Assembly: GCF_003046475.1 (NCBI RefSeq)
Contig: NZ_PZZZ01000001.1
Location: forward strand, 310,001 to 374,000
DNA length: 64,000 nt
Source of the DNA: Mycoplana dimorpha
GTDB taxonomy: Bacteria; Pseudomonadota; Alphaproteobacteria; Rhizobiales; Rhizobiaceae
Direction: 5' to 3'
Shown: one piece after another, positions 33,192 to 41,834 of the stretch
How positions within the stretch are numbered: position 1 is the first letter of the stretch
Layout: each line of letters starts with the position of its first letter
Translations under genes and position numbers: made by a program
Notes under the pieces: generated by a model
The model's input: only the letters and a program-made list of their open reading frames with translations
Databases searched by the model: none
Told to the model about the DNA's origin: nothing

Positions 33192-33638
33192 ATGAAGCAG
33201 ACCTGCCGGATGACCATGACCTCACGTATTGTCGCCATACCGGTGGTTGTCGCTTCGATTGGACTTGCAGGGTGCAGCACCACGTCCGGGCGAATGTTCA
33301 TGAAGGGCTCCGCCGGTCCCGCTGTTTCCTCGGCCGCCTATATTTCTGCGCTGGAAGGCGGTCTGGTGTCCCGCAGCAAGGGCATCTCGCTGTCGGCGGC
33401 CGACCGCCAGCGGGCGCTGGAGGCGGAGTACCGCGCCCTCGAGGCGGCGCCCGGCGGCCAGCCGGTCGTCTGGCAGGGACGGGGCGTGCAGGGGTCCGTC
33501 GTCGCAGCCGCCCCCTATCAGGTGGGGTCGCAAAACTGCCGCCAGTACAGCCATACGCTCGTGGCGAAGGGGCGCGAAACGGTCAGCCGCGGCGCGGCCT
33601 GCCGGACGGCGGCCGGAACCTGGACGCCGCTGGGCTGA
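33192..33638 (+). CDS. Small lipoprotein, surface-antigen-like
   Basis: 148 residues. A hydrophobic stretch ends in the lipobox LAGC, so lipid attachment at that cysteine is expected. The start may be ATG 33192 or the later ATG 33210/33216, which give a more typical signal length. The rest has a conserved-looking C-terminal NCRQYSHTLVAKGRETVSRGAACR pattern (split: NCRQYSHTL and GAACRTAAGTW), resembling the RT0821/Lpp0805 or 17-kDa surface-antigen group. Function unknown; outer membrane location is inferred. It lies between feuQ and the cytochrome c maturation operon. Confidence 0.65.
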   Translation: MKQTCRMTMTSRIVAIPVVVASIGLAGCSTTSGRMFMKGSAGPAVSSAAYISALEGGLVSRSKGISLSAADRQRALEAEYRALEAAPGGQPVVWQGRGVQGSVVAAAPYQVGSQNCRQYSHTLVAKGRETVSRGAACRTAAGTWTPLG

Positions 33639-33741
33639 GGGTGGCTGCCGCCGCGGCGCGGCTTGCGGCGAAACGCCTCAAATCCTTGTTGCTTCCCGTT
33701 TTGCAATTGGAAAAACCGTGCCGTTGGACTAATTGAGCGGC

Positions 33742-34860
33742 ATGTTATTTTGGATCCTCGTTGCCGTCCTGACCGCCGCCGTCGCGGCCGTTCTGCTCCT
33801 GCCGCTGCTGCGGGCCGGCCGGAGCGCCGATGTCGCCGAAGCGCGCGATGCCGAGGTCTATCGCGACCAGCTTGACGAATTGACGCGCGACGAGCGGGCA
33901 GGGCTGATTGGCGCTGCCGAGGCGGACCTGGCGCGTGCGGAAATCGCCCGCCGCCTGATCGCCGCGAAGGCGCGGGCGGAGCGGTCTGCCCCTGCCGGGC
34001 CGGCGCGGCGAAACCGGATGGCGCAGGCGGCGGTCATCGTGCTCTTGCCGGCTGCCGGTCTCGGCCTCTACCTTTCGACCGGCAGCCCTGACCTGCCGGC
34101 CAAGCCGCTGGCGGCGCGGCTCGCCAATCCCGGCAACGACCTCAACATCCTGATCGCCAAGGCCGAGCGGCACCTCATCGACAATCCCGACGATGGCGCG
34201 GGCTGGGAGCTTCTGGCGCCGATCTACCTCCGCAACGGCCGCCTCGAGGATTCGGCCAACGCCTTTCGCCAGACGATCCGCGTTCTCGGCGCCTCGCCGC
34301 AACGGCTTGACGGCTATGCCGAAGCTCTGATTGCGCTTGCCGACGGCGTCGTCACCAAGGATGCGCGCGAAGCGCTGCAACAGTCGCAGGCACTGGACCC
34401 GAACAACCCGCGCACGCGTTTCTACCTGGCGCTGGCGCTGGAGCAGGAGGGCAGGCGCGAGGAAGCGAAGGCTGCCTACGAGGCGCTGGTGAAGGATTCG
34501 CCTGCCGATGCGCCCTGGCTTTCGCTGGTCAACCGCCACATCGCCGGGCTTTCGGCCGACGTGCCCGGCAATCCGACAAGCCAGGACGTCGCCGCCGCCG
34601 GAGACCTCGACGCCGAAGGTCGTGCGCAGATGATCGCCGGCATGGTGGAGGGCCTGGCCGGCAAGCTGAAGGAAAACCCGGACAATTTCGAGGGCTGGAT
34701 GCGTATCATCCGCTCCTACGTGGTGCTGGATCAAAGAACGGCGGCCGAGCAGGCGTTACAAACGGCGCTGAAGCAGTTCCCGCCGCAGAGCGAAAACGGC
34801 AAGCAGTTGCTGGCTCTGGCGGACGAGCTTGCGATCTCGGTCAAGGATGGCGGCAAATGA
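33742..34860 (+). CDS. ccmI: Cytochrome c biogenesis protein CcmI (CycH)
   Basis: 372 residues from ATG 33742 (a TTG at 33733 is in frame but weaker). Two membrane helices ([14 protein letters not shown] and [17 protein letters not shown]) bracket a cytoplasmic segment with the [10 protein letters not shown] motif. The periplasmic part contains TPR-like repeats ([32 protein letters not shown]). CcmI holds apocytochrome c for the haem lyase CcmF-CcmH. First gene of ccmI-ccmE-ccmF-ccmH; its stop overlaps the ccmE start by 4 nt. Confidence 0.93.
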   Translation: MLFWILVAVLTAAVAAVLLLPLLRAGRSADVAEARDAEVYRDQLDELTRDERAGLIGAAEADLARAEIARRLIAAKARAERSAPAGPARRNRMAQAAVIVLLPAAGLGLYLSTGSPDLPAKPLAARLANPGNDLNILIAKAERHLIDNPDDGAGWELLAPIYLRNGRLEDSANAFRQTIRVLGASPQRLDGYAEALIALADGVVTKDAREALQQSQALDPNNPRTRFYLALALEQEGRREEAKAAYEALVKDSPADAPWLSLVNRHIAGLSADVPGNPTSQDVAAAGDLDAEGRAQMIAGMVEGLAGKLKENPDNFEGWMRIIRSYVVLDQRTAAEQALQTALKQFPPQSENGKQLLALADELAISVKDGGK

Positions 34861-35309
34861 CACGAAAGCAGAAGCGACTGGCGGTGATCGGTGGCGGCGT
34901 CACCTTCCTGTTTGCGGCGGTTCTCCTGGTGATGTTTGCCTTCAGCCAGTCGATCGCCTATTTCTATGTGCCCGGCGATCTCGCCAAGGCCGACGTTCCG
35001 CCGGGAACGCGCATCCGGCTTGGCGGGCTCGTCGAAGCCGGATCAGTGAAGCGCGGCGAAGGATCGACGGTCACCTTCACCGTGACCGACACGATCGGCA
35101 CCGTGCCGGTGACCTATACCGGCATCCTTCCCGACCTGTTCCGGGAAGGGCAGGGGGTGGTCGCCGAGGGGGCCTTCGTCGCTGGCAACCGGGTGTTCGT
35201 CGCTGACACGGTTCTCGCCAAGCACGACGAGACATACATGCCGAAGGACGTGGCCGACCGGCTGCAGGCGCAGGGCGTCACGCTCAGCGGCAAGGAGACC
35301 ATCAAGTGA
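34857..35309 (+). CDS. ccmE: Cytochrome c haem chaperone CcmE (CycJ)
   Basis: 150 residues. One N-terminal membrane anchor ([19 protein letters not shown]), then a periplasmic OB-fold domain. H123 in [11 protein letters not shown] is the covalent haem-binding histidine, with Y127 as axial ligand. It carries haem from CcmABCD, which is not encoded in this window, to CcmF. It overlaps both neighbours by 4 nt (ATGA and GTGA). Confidence 0.95.
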   Translation: MTRKQKRLAVIGGGVTFLFAAVLLVMFAFSQSIAYFYVPGDLAKADVPPGTRIRLGGLVEAGSVKRGEGSTVTFTVTDTIGTVPVTYTGILPDLFREGQGVVAEGAFVAGNRVFVADTVLAKHDETYMPKDVADRLQAQGVTLSGKETIK

Positions 35310-37297
35310 TCATCGAGCTCGGACACTATGTGCTGGTGCTGGTGCTGGCGACGGCGATCATCCAGTCTCTGCTGCCGCTCGCCGGCACACTGCGCAACGA
35401 TCCCGCGCTGATGGCGGTGGCGCCGCCGGCGGCCGTCTCCGGCTTCCTGCTGACGGTCTTCTCGTTCGGCGTCCTCACGCTTGCCTACGTGACGTCCGAT
35501 TTCTCCGTGCTGAACGTCTGGGAGAACTCCCATTCGATGCAGCCGCTGATCTATAAGTTCTCCGGCGTCTGGGGGAACCACGAGGGATCGATGATGCTGT
35601 GGCTCATCATCCTGACGTTCTTCAGCGCGCTTGTGGCGAGCTTCGGCACCAACCTGCCGGAGCGGTTGCGGGCCAATGTGCTGGCGGTGCAGGGCTGGAT
35701 CACGGCGGCCTTCGCGCTCTTCATCCTTCTGACCTCCAACCCCTTCCTGCGGCTCGACCCGGCGCCTGGCGAGGGCAAGGACCTCAACCCGATCCTGCAG
35801 GATGTCGGGCTCGCCATCCATCCGCCGCTGCTCTACCTCGGCTATGTCGGCTTCTCCGTCTGTTTTTCCTTTGCGATCGCCGCACTGATCGACGGGCGCA
35901 TCGACGCCGCCTGGGCGCGCTGGGTGCGCCCCTGGGCACTCGCCGCCTGGAGCTTCCTGACCGCCGGCATCGCCATGGGCTCGTACTGGGCCTATTACGA
36001 ACTCGGCTGGGGCGGCTGGTGGTTCTGGGACCCGGTCGAAAACGCCTCCTTCATGCCGTGGCTCGCCGGCACCGCGTTGCTGCATTCCGCCCTGGTAATG
36101 GAGAAGCGCGAGGCGCTGAAGATCTGGACGGTTCTGCTTGCGATCCTGACATTTTCGCTGTCGCTGCTCGGAACCTTCCTGGTCCGGTCCGGCGTGCTGA
36201 CCTCCGTCCATGCCTTTGCGACCGACCCGACCCGCGGCGTGTTCATCCTGGCGATCCTGGTGATCTTCATCGGCGGGGCGCTGTCGCTCTTCGCCTTCCG
36301 TGCCCCGACGCTCAAGGCCGGCGGGCTGTTCGCGCCGATCTCGCGCGAAGGCGCGCTCGTCTTCAACAACCTGATCCTGACCACGGCGGCGGCGACGGTG
36401 TTGACCGGCACGCTCTACCCGCTGGTACTGGAGGCGCTGACGGGAGAGAAGATCTCGGTCGGCGCGCCGTTCTTCAACCTGACATTCGGGCTTCTGATGG
36501 TGCCGCTGCTGCTGGCCGTTCCCTTCGGTCCGCTGCTGGCCTGGAAGCGGGGCGACCTGCTGGCCGCCGGCCAGCGGCTGTTTGCCGCCGTCGGCGTCGG
36601 GCTTGTGATCGCCGCGATCGTCCAGTGGGCGCATGGCGGCGGGCCGGTGCTGGCCTATTTCGGCCTGGCGCTCGGCTTCTACATGATGGCCGGGGCGGTC
36701 ACGGACCTGGTCCTGCGCGCCGGCGTCGGCAAGGTGACCGCGTCCGTGGCGCGCAAGCGGTTGTTCGGCCTGCCGGGTTCGGCCTTCGGTACGGCCCTGG
36801 CCCATTTCGGTCTGGGCGTGACGGTGATCGGCATCGTCGCGGTGACCACATTCGAGACCGAGCATGTGGTGGAGATGAAGCCGGGCACCACGGTCGAGGC
36901 GGGTGGCTTCGTTCTGACCTTCGACGGCATGCGCCAGGGCCGTGGCCCGAACTACACCGAGGAGAGCGGGCATTTCACCGTGGCCCGCGGCGGCGTCAGG
37001 GTGACCGACATCTGGTCCTCGAAGCGGGTCTACACGGCGCGGCGAATGCCGACGACGGAGGCCGGCATTCGCACCTTCGGGCTCAGCCAGCTCTATGTGT
37101 CGCTCGGTGATCCGATGAATGACGGCGGCATCGTCGTGCGCGTCTGGTGGAAGCCGATGATCCTGTGCATCTGGCTTGGCGGGATAATTATGATGGCCGG
37201 GGGGGCGGTGTCGCTGTTCGATCGGCGGTTGCGGATCGGTGCGCCGCAGGGGGCGCGCAGGCCGAAGGCTGCGGCGATACTGGAGGCGGCGGAATGA
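35306..37297 (+). CDS. ccmF: Haem lyase subunit CcmF (CycK)
   Basis: 663 residues starting at GTG 35306, which overlaps the ccmE stop. It is a polytopic membrane protein (about 14-15 helices) with the haem-handling WWD motif [14 protein letters not shown]. CcmF ligates haem to apocytochrome c together with CcmH and CcmI. Length is normal for the family. The ATG of ccmH overlaps its stop. Confidence 0.96.
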   Translation: MIIELGHYVLVLVLATAIIQSLLPLAGTLRNDPALMAVAPPAAVSGFLLTVFSFGVLTLAYVTSDFSVLNVWENSHSMQPLIYKFSGVWGNHEGSMMLWLIILTFFSALVASFGTNLPERLRANVLAVQGWITAAFALFILLTSNPFLRLDPAPGEGKDLNPILQDVGLAIHPPLLYLGYVGFSVCFSFAIAALIDGRIDAAWARWVRPWALAAWSFLTAGIAMGSYWAYYELGWGGWWFWDPVENASFMPWLAGTALLHSALVMEKREALKIWTVLLAILTFSLSLLGTFLVRSGVLTSVHAFATDPTRGVFILAILVIFIGGALSLFAFRAPTLKAGGLFAPISREGALVFNNLILTTAAATVLTGTLYPLVLEALTGEKISVGAPFFNLTFGLLMVPLLLAVPFGPLLAWKRGDLLAAGQRLFAAVGVGLVIAAIVQWAHGGGPVLAYFGLALGFYMMAGAVTDLVLRAGVGKVTASVARKRLFGLPGSAFGTALAHFGLGVTVIGIVAVTTFETEHVVEMKPGTTVEAGGFVLTFDGMRQGRGPNYTEESGHFTVARGGVRVTDIWSSKRVYTARRMPTTEAGIRTFGLSQLYVSLGDPMNDGGIVVRVWWKPMILCIWLGGIIMMAGGAVSLFDRRLRIGAPQGARRPKAAAILEAAE

Positions 37298-37767
37298 TAC
37301 GCAGGCTGCTGCTCGCGGCGGTTGTTGCCCTCGCTGCCTCTCCGGCCTTTGCCGTGAACCCCGACGAGGTTCTCGCCGATCCGGCCCTTGAGGCACGCGC
37401 CCGGGCGCTGTCGGCGCAGCTGCGCTGCATGGTCTGCCAGAACCAGTCGATCGACGATTCGAATGCCGAGCTTGCCCGCGACCTGCGGCTCCTGGTGCGC
37501 GAGCGGATCGAAAACGGCGACAGCGACGAGGCGGTAATCAACTATGTGGTGTCACGCTACGGCGAATTCGTGCTGCTGAAGCCGCGGCTGAAGCCGGAAA
37601 CGCTGCTGCTCTGGGGCGCTCCGATCATTCTCTTTCTCGGCGGCGGGGTGGCGATGGTGGACTTCGTGCGCCGGCGCGCCGGCCGCCCGGTCGGCGAGCC
37701 GCTGACGGACGAGGAACGGGCGGCGCTGGAGCGGATCGTCGGCCCGGATGCGAGCGACCGGAAGTAG
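37294..37767 (+). CDS. ccmH: Cytochrome c maturation thiol oxidoreductase CcmH (CycL)
   Basis: 157 residues from ATG 37294. Signal peptide [20 protein letters not shown], redox motif LRCMVCQN with C45 and C48, and one C-terminal membrane helix. It reduces the CxxCH site of apocytochromes before haem attachment. It is a CcmH of the short type without the TPR extension, consistent with a separate CcmI. Last gene of the operon. Confidence 0.95.
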   Translation: MIRRLLLAAVVALAASPAFAVNPDEVLADPALEARARALSAQLRCMVCQNQSIDDSNAELARDLRLLVRERIENGDSDEAVINYVVSRYGEFVLLKPRLKPETLLLWGAPIILFLGGGVAMVDFVRRRAGRPVGEPLTDEERAALERIVGPDASDRK

Positions 37768-37898
37768 CTCTCCCGCATTGCCTTTCCTTCGGTGTGGACA
37801 TTACCAATAATTCATGTGGCGGACAGTGAACCGTAAGGTGTGAGCCCCTATCTCTGGAGCATCGAATTCCTTGAGGCATCAGAGAAAAGGCAACTGCG

Positions 37899-39470
37899 AT
37901 GTTCAAGCAAAACTCCCTCCGTCCCTCCTTCAAGACGGTCCTGAAGACCTCAACCGTCGCGGGATTGGCCGCAGCCATGCTGGCGACCGGCATCCCGGCC
38001 CAGATCGCGCAGTCCTTCGCCGAGCCGGTGAAGGTGACAGCACCGCAGGTTGCGAGCTTCGGTGACGTCGTCGACGCGGTCTCGCCGGCGGTCGTCTCCG
38101 TTCGCGTCGCGTCCGACGTCAAGCAGGCCGAACAGGATGGCAACAGCTTCACGTTCAACTTCGGTGGCCGCGGTTTCGACGAGCTTCCCGACGACCACCC
38201 GCTGAAGCGCTTCTTCCGTGAGTTCGGCGGGCAGGACAATTCCCGTGGTGACCGCAACCAGCGCCAGTTCGGCGACCGCAATGGCGGCTCCCGCAAGGGC
38301 CACCTGCGCCCGACCTCGCAGGGTTCCGGCTTCTTCGTCACCGAGGACGGCTATCTCGTCACCAACAACCATGTGGTCGACAACGGCGCGGCGTTCACCG
38401 TCATCATGAACGACGGTACAGAGCTTGACGCCAAGCTGGTCGGCAAGGACAGCCGCACCGACCTCGCCGTGCTGAAGGTCGACAACAAGGACAACCGCAA
38501 GTTCACCTATGTCACGTTCGCGGACGACAGCAAGGCGCGCGTCGGCGACTGGGTCGTGGCGGTCGGCAATCCCTTCGGCCTGGGCGGCACCGTAACGGCC
38601 GGCATCATCTCGGCCCGTGGCCGCAACATCGGCTCCGGCCCGTACGACGACTACCTGCAGATCGACGCACCCGTGAACCGCGGCAACTCCGGCGGCCCGG
38701 CCTTCAATCTCAACGGCGAGGTCGTCGGCATCAACACCGCGATCTTCTCGCCCTCCGGCGGCAGCGTCGGCATCGCCTTTGCCATCCCTGCCTACGTGGC
38801 CAAGGACGTGGTCAACGATCTGATCAAGACCGGCAAGGTCGAACGCGGCTGGCTCGGCGTGCAGATCCAGCCGGTGACCAAGGATATCGCCGATTCGCTG
38901 GGCCTCGCCGAAGCGCAGGGTGCGCTTGTCGTCGAACCGCAGCCGGGCTCGCCGGGTGAAAAGGCCGGCATCAAGAAGGGCGACGTCGTTACCGCTCTCG
39001 ATGGCGACACGATCAAGGATGCCCGCGATCTCGCCAAGCGCGTGGCGGCGATCAAGCCCGGCACGGACGTAGAACTGTCGGTTTGGCGCAACGGCAAGTC
39101 CGAGCCTGTCAAGGTCCAGATCGGCAAGCTTGAAGCCGACAAGCAGGCTTCCGCACCCGAGAGCCAGGCGGTGCCCGACGAGCAGGGGACGAGCGAGCAG
39201 GAGCTCGCCGACCTCGGCATTTCGGTCGTGCCGGCCGATGACGGCAACGGCGTGATGGTTGCGGCGGTCGCACCCGACTCCGATGCCGCAGACCGCGGCC
39301 TGAAGGAAGGCGACCGGATCACCTCCGTCAACAATCAGGAGGTCAAGTCGGCCGACGACATCACAAAGGTGATGGACCAGGCACGCAAGGACGGCCGCTC
39401 CAAGGCGCTGTTCCAGGTCGAGAACAACGACGGCAGCCGCTTCCTGGCGCTTCCGATCGCCCAGGGCTGA
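37899..39470 (+). CDS. degP: DegP/MucD-type periplasmic serine protease
   Basis: 523 residues. The signal region is long (residues ~1-42). The trypsin-like triad is H158 (NNHVV), D188 (SRTDLAV) and S264 (RGNSGGP). Two PDZ domains follow (about 280-385 and 405-500). Residues ~110-140 form an Arg/Asp/Asn-rich linker typical of rhizobial DegP. It degrades or refolds damaged envelope proteins. It probably has its own promoter in the 131-nt gap after ccmH. The hairpin at 39490 follows the stop. Confidence 0.92.
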   Translation: MFKQNSLRPSFKTVLKTSTVAGLAAAMLATGIPAQIAQSFAEPVKVTAPQVASFGDVVDAVSPAVVSVRVASDVKQAEQDGNSFTFNFGGRGFDELPDDHPLKRFFREFGGQDNSRGDRNQRQFGDRNGGSRKGHLRPTSQGSGFFVTEDGYLVTNNHVVDNGAAFTVIMNDGTELDAKLVGKDSRTDLAVLKVDNKDNRKFTYVTFADDSKARVGDWVVAVGNPFGLGGTVTAGIISARGRNIGSGPYDDYLQIDAPVNRGNSGGPAFNLNGEVVGINTAIFSPSGGSVGIAFAIPAYVAKDVVNDLIKTGKVERGWLGVQIQPVTKDIADSLGLAEAQGALVVEPQPGSPGEKAGIKKGDVVTALDGDTIKDARDLAKRVAAIKPGTDVELSVWRNGKSEPVKVQIGKLEADKQASAPESQAVPDEQGTSEQELADLGISVVPADDGNGVMVAAVAPDSDAADRGLKEGDRITSVNNQEVKSADDITKVMDQARKDGRSKALFQVENNDGSRFLALPIAQG

Positions 39471-39489
39471 TCGGCCAGAGCGATCCCGT

Positions 39490-39519
39490 GCGCCGCGATA
39501 TCGAGAGATCTCGCGGCGC
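39490..39519 (+). terminator. Inverted repeat after degP, terminator-like
   Basis: GCGCCGCGATATC pairs with GATCTCGCGGCGC around a GAGA loop, a 13-bp stem with one mismatch. The following bases (TCGTGTTCCT) are not a strong T tract, so it could end degP transcription weakly, stabilise its mRNA, or serve as a regulator site for the downstream two-component genes. Confidence 0.5.
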
Positions 39520-39589
39520 TCGTGTTCCTGGCGCTAGCGCGCCCGCGCCGGACTGTTGAAGCGCGCGACATCACGTGTAAGGTGCCGCC

Positions 39590-40273
39590 ATGAAGATATT
39601 GATTGTCGAAGACGACCTGGATGCCGCCGCCTATCTCTGCAAGGCGTTCCGAGAAGCCGGCATCGTCAGCGATCACGCCTCGGATGGCGACAGCGGCCTG
39701 TTCCTGGCGACGGAGAACGCCTACGACGTGCTGGTGGTCGACCGGATGCTGCCGCGACGCGACGGCCTGTCGCTGATTTCGGAACTCCGGGCGAAGGGCA
39801 TCCACACGCCGGCATTGATCCTTTCCGCGCTCGGTCAGGTCGATGACCGGGTGACCGGTCTGCGCGCCGGCGGCGACGACTATCTGCCAAAGCCCTATGC
39901 GTTCAGCGAACTGCTTGCCCGCGTCGAGGTGCTCGGGCGTCGCAAGGGCACCCCCGAGCAGGACATGACCTACCGCGTCGGCGACCTGGAACTCGATCGG
40001 CTCGCCCACGTCGTGCGCCGGGCCGGCAAGGAGATCCTGCTGCAGCCGCGCGAGTTCCGGCTGCTCGAATACCTGATGAAGAACGCCGGGCAGGTGGTGA
40101 CGCGCACCATGCTATTGGAGAACGTCTGGGACTATCATTTCGATCCGCAGACCAACGTCATCGACGTGCACGTCTCGCGGCTGCGCTCCAAGATCGAGAA
40201 GGATTTCGACCAGCCGCTGCTGCGCACGGTGCGCGGCGCCGGCTACATGATCAAGGACGAGGTATCCGCCTGA
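39590..40273 (+). CDS. OmpR-family response regulator
   Basis: 227 residues. Receiver with D51 (VVDRMLP), S79 and K101 (LPKPY), then a winged-helix output domain (LQPREFRLLEYLMKNAG, DPQTNVIDVHVSRLRSKI). It is immediately followed (0-nt spacing) by the kinase gene, its obvious partner. In rhizobia this pair is often found between degP and glnE; its stimulus is not known to me. The position downstream of a periplasmic protease hints at envelope sensing, but that is inference. Confidence 0.85.
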   Translation: MKILIVEDDLDAAAYLCKAFREAGIVSDHASDGDSGLFLATENAYDVLVVDRMLPRRDGLSLISELRAKGIHTPALILSALGQVDDRVTGLRAGGDDYLPKPYAFSELLARVEVLGRRKGTPEQDMTYRVGDLELDRLAHVVRRAGKEILLQPREFRLLEYLMKNAGQVVTRTMLLENVWDYHFDPQTNVIDVHVSRLRSKIEKDFDQPLLRTVRGAGYMIKDEVSA

Positions 40274-41692
40274 ATGGCTTCCGGACTGGTCACGCTGTTT
40301 CGAACGACGGCGGTCCGCCTGTCCGCACTCTACCTGCTGCTGTTTGCCGCCTGCGCGGCATTCCTCGTCTTCTACGTGACCTCGATGGCGGAAGGACTGC
40401 TGGAGCAGCAGACGCGCGCGGTCGTGGCGACCGAGGTCGCCGAGATCAGGCAGGTCTATGCCTCCAGCGGCATGAACGGGCTGTTGACGACGCTGGAGCG
40501 CCGGGCGCGGCAGCCGGGCGCCAATCTCTACATCATCGCAAGTCCGACCGGGGAATTGCTGGCCGGCAACGTACTGGCGTTACAGCCGGGCGTGCTCGAC
40601 GGCGAAGGTTGGACGCGTTCGCCCTTCGGCTATCAGCGTTTCGAGGACGAGGGCAGTTCCGAACGCCACATCGCCCGTGCCGAGGTGTTCATTCTGCCGA
40701 ACGGTCTGAGGGTCCTCGTCGGGCGCGACCTAGGCGAGCCTGAGAACTTGCGCAGCCTGGTGCGCCAGGCGCTGGTCGTGGCGCTGGGGATCATGGGCAT
40801 CGGCGCGCTGGCGATCTGGTACCTGATCGGACGCAACGCGCTTAAACGCATGGACCGCATGTCGGACGCGAGCCAGCGGATCATGGACGGCGACCTGACC
40901 CAGCGCCTGCCGGTCGGCGGCTCCGGCGACGAGTTCGACCGCCTGTCCGTCTCCCTCAATGCCATGCTCGAGCGCATCGAGAAACTCAACGAAGGGCTGC
41001 GGCAGGTCTCCGACAACATCGCCCACGACCTGAAGACGCCGCTGACACGGCTGCGCAACAAGGCCGAGGCGGCGCTCGCCAGAAGCGCCAAGACCGCCGA
41101 GTCCCGTGAAGCGCTCTCCGAGATCATCGCCGAATCCGACCAACTCATCAGGACCTTCAATGCGCTGCTGATGATCTCTCAGGTCGAGGCGGGCTCTGTC
41201 GTGGCCGAGATGGGGCCTGTCGACCTCACGGGAGTGGTGGCCGATTGCGTGGAACTTTACGAGCCGGCTGCCGAGGAGGCCGGCCTGGCAGTCTCCTCCG
41301 ATATCGCCGCTGGCGTCACCGTGACGGGCAATCGGGAACTGATCGGCCAGGCGCTCGGCAACCTGCTCGACAATGCGATCAAATATGCCGAGGGTGTTCC
41401 CGATGCGCGGATCAATGTGAGCCTCGTCGGGGGGCGCGACAATGCGGTCGTCTCGGTCTCCGACAACGGGCCGGGCGTTCCGGCCGAATCCCGGGACGAG
41501 GTGCTGAAGCGGTTCGTCCGGCTCGACAGAAGTCGCAGCAAGCCCGGCACCGGCCTCGGCCTGTCGCTGGTGGACGCGGTTATGGAGGTCCATCATGGCC
41601 GGCTCGAACTGGGACCGACGGTCGTGGGGAGCGAAGAGCGTGGATTGACGGCCTCGATGCGCTTTCCGATCGCGGTGGCCGGTAAAGCTTGA
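40274..41692 (+). CDS. Sensor histidine kinase, partner of the preceding regulator
   Basis: 472 residues. Membrane helices at about 15-37 and 165-186 enclose a ~125-residue periplasmic sensor. A HAMP domain follows (about 187-238), then phospho-acceptor H251 in NIAHDLKTPLTRL, N-box GNLLDNAIKYA, DNGPGV, and GTGLGLSLVDAV. The start ATG directly follows the regulator's stop codon, so they are translationally coupled. Confidence 0.88.
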   Translation: MASGLVTLFRTTAVRLSALYLLLFAACAAFLVFYVTSMAEGLLEQQTRAVVATEVAEIRQVYASSGMNGLLTTLERRARQPGANLYIIASPTGELLAGNVLALQPGVLDGEGWTRSPFGYQRFEDEGSSERHIARAEVFILPNGLRVLVGRDLGEPENLRSLVRQALVVALGIMGIGALAIWYLIGRNALKRMDRMSDASQRIMDGDLTQRLPVGGSGDEFDRLSVSLNAMLERIEKLNEGLRQVSDNIAHDLKTPLTRLRNKAEAALARSAKTAESREALSEIIAESDQLIRTFNALLMISQVEAGSVVAEMGPVDLTGVVADCVELYEPAAEEAGLAVSSDIAAGVTVTGNRELIGQALGNLLDNAIKYAEGVPDARINVSLVGGRDNAVVSVSDNGPGVPAESRDEVLKRFVRLDRSRSKPGTGLGLSLVDAVMEVHHGRLELGPTVVGSEERGLTASMRFPIAVAGKA

Positions 41693-41834
41693 GCCGACGG
41701 TCTTCTCTCGCCCACGCGGGCACGCCAAATTTGCGTTCCGGCGGTTTTCGCCGCAGGCCCGGACTGGTAGACGGTGGGCTGACAGGGTGGACCGCGATCG
41801 CCGCGGCGAGCGTTGCCAACTCAGGGGAGAAGCG

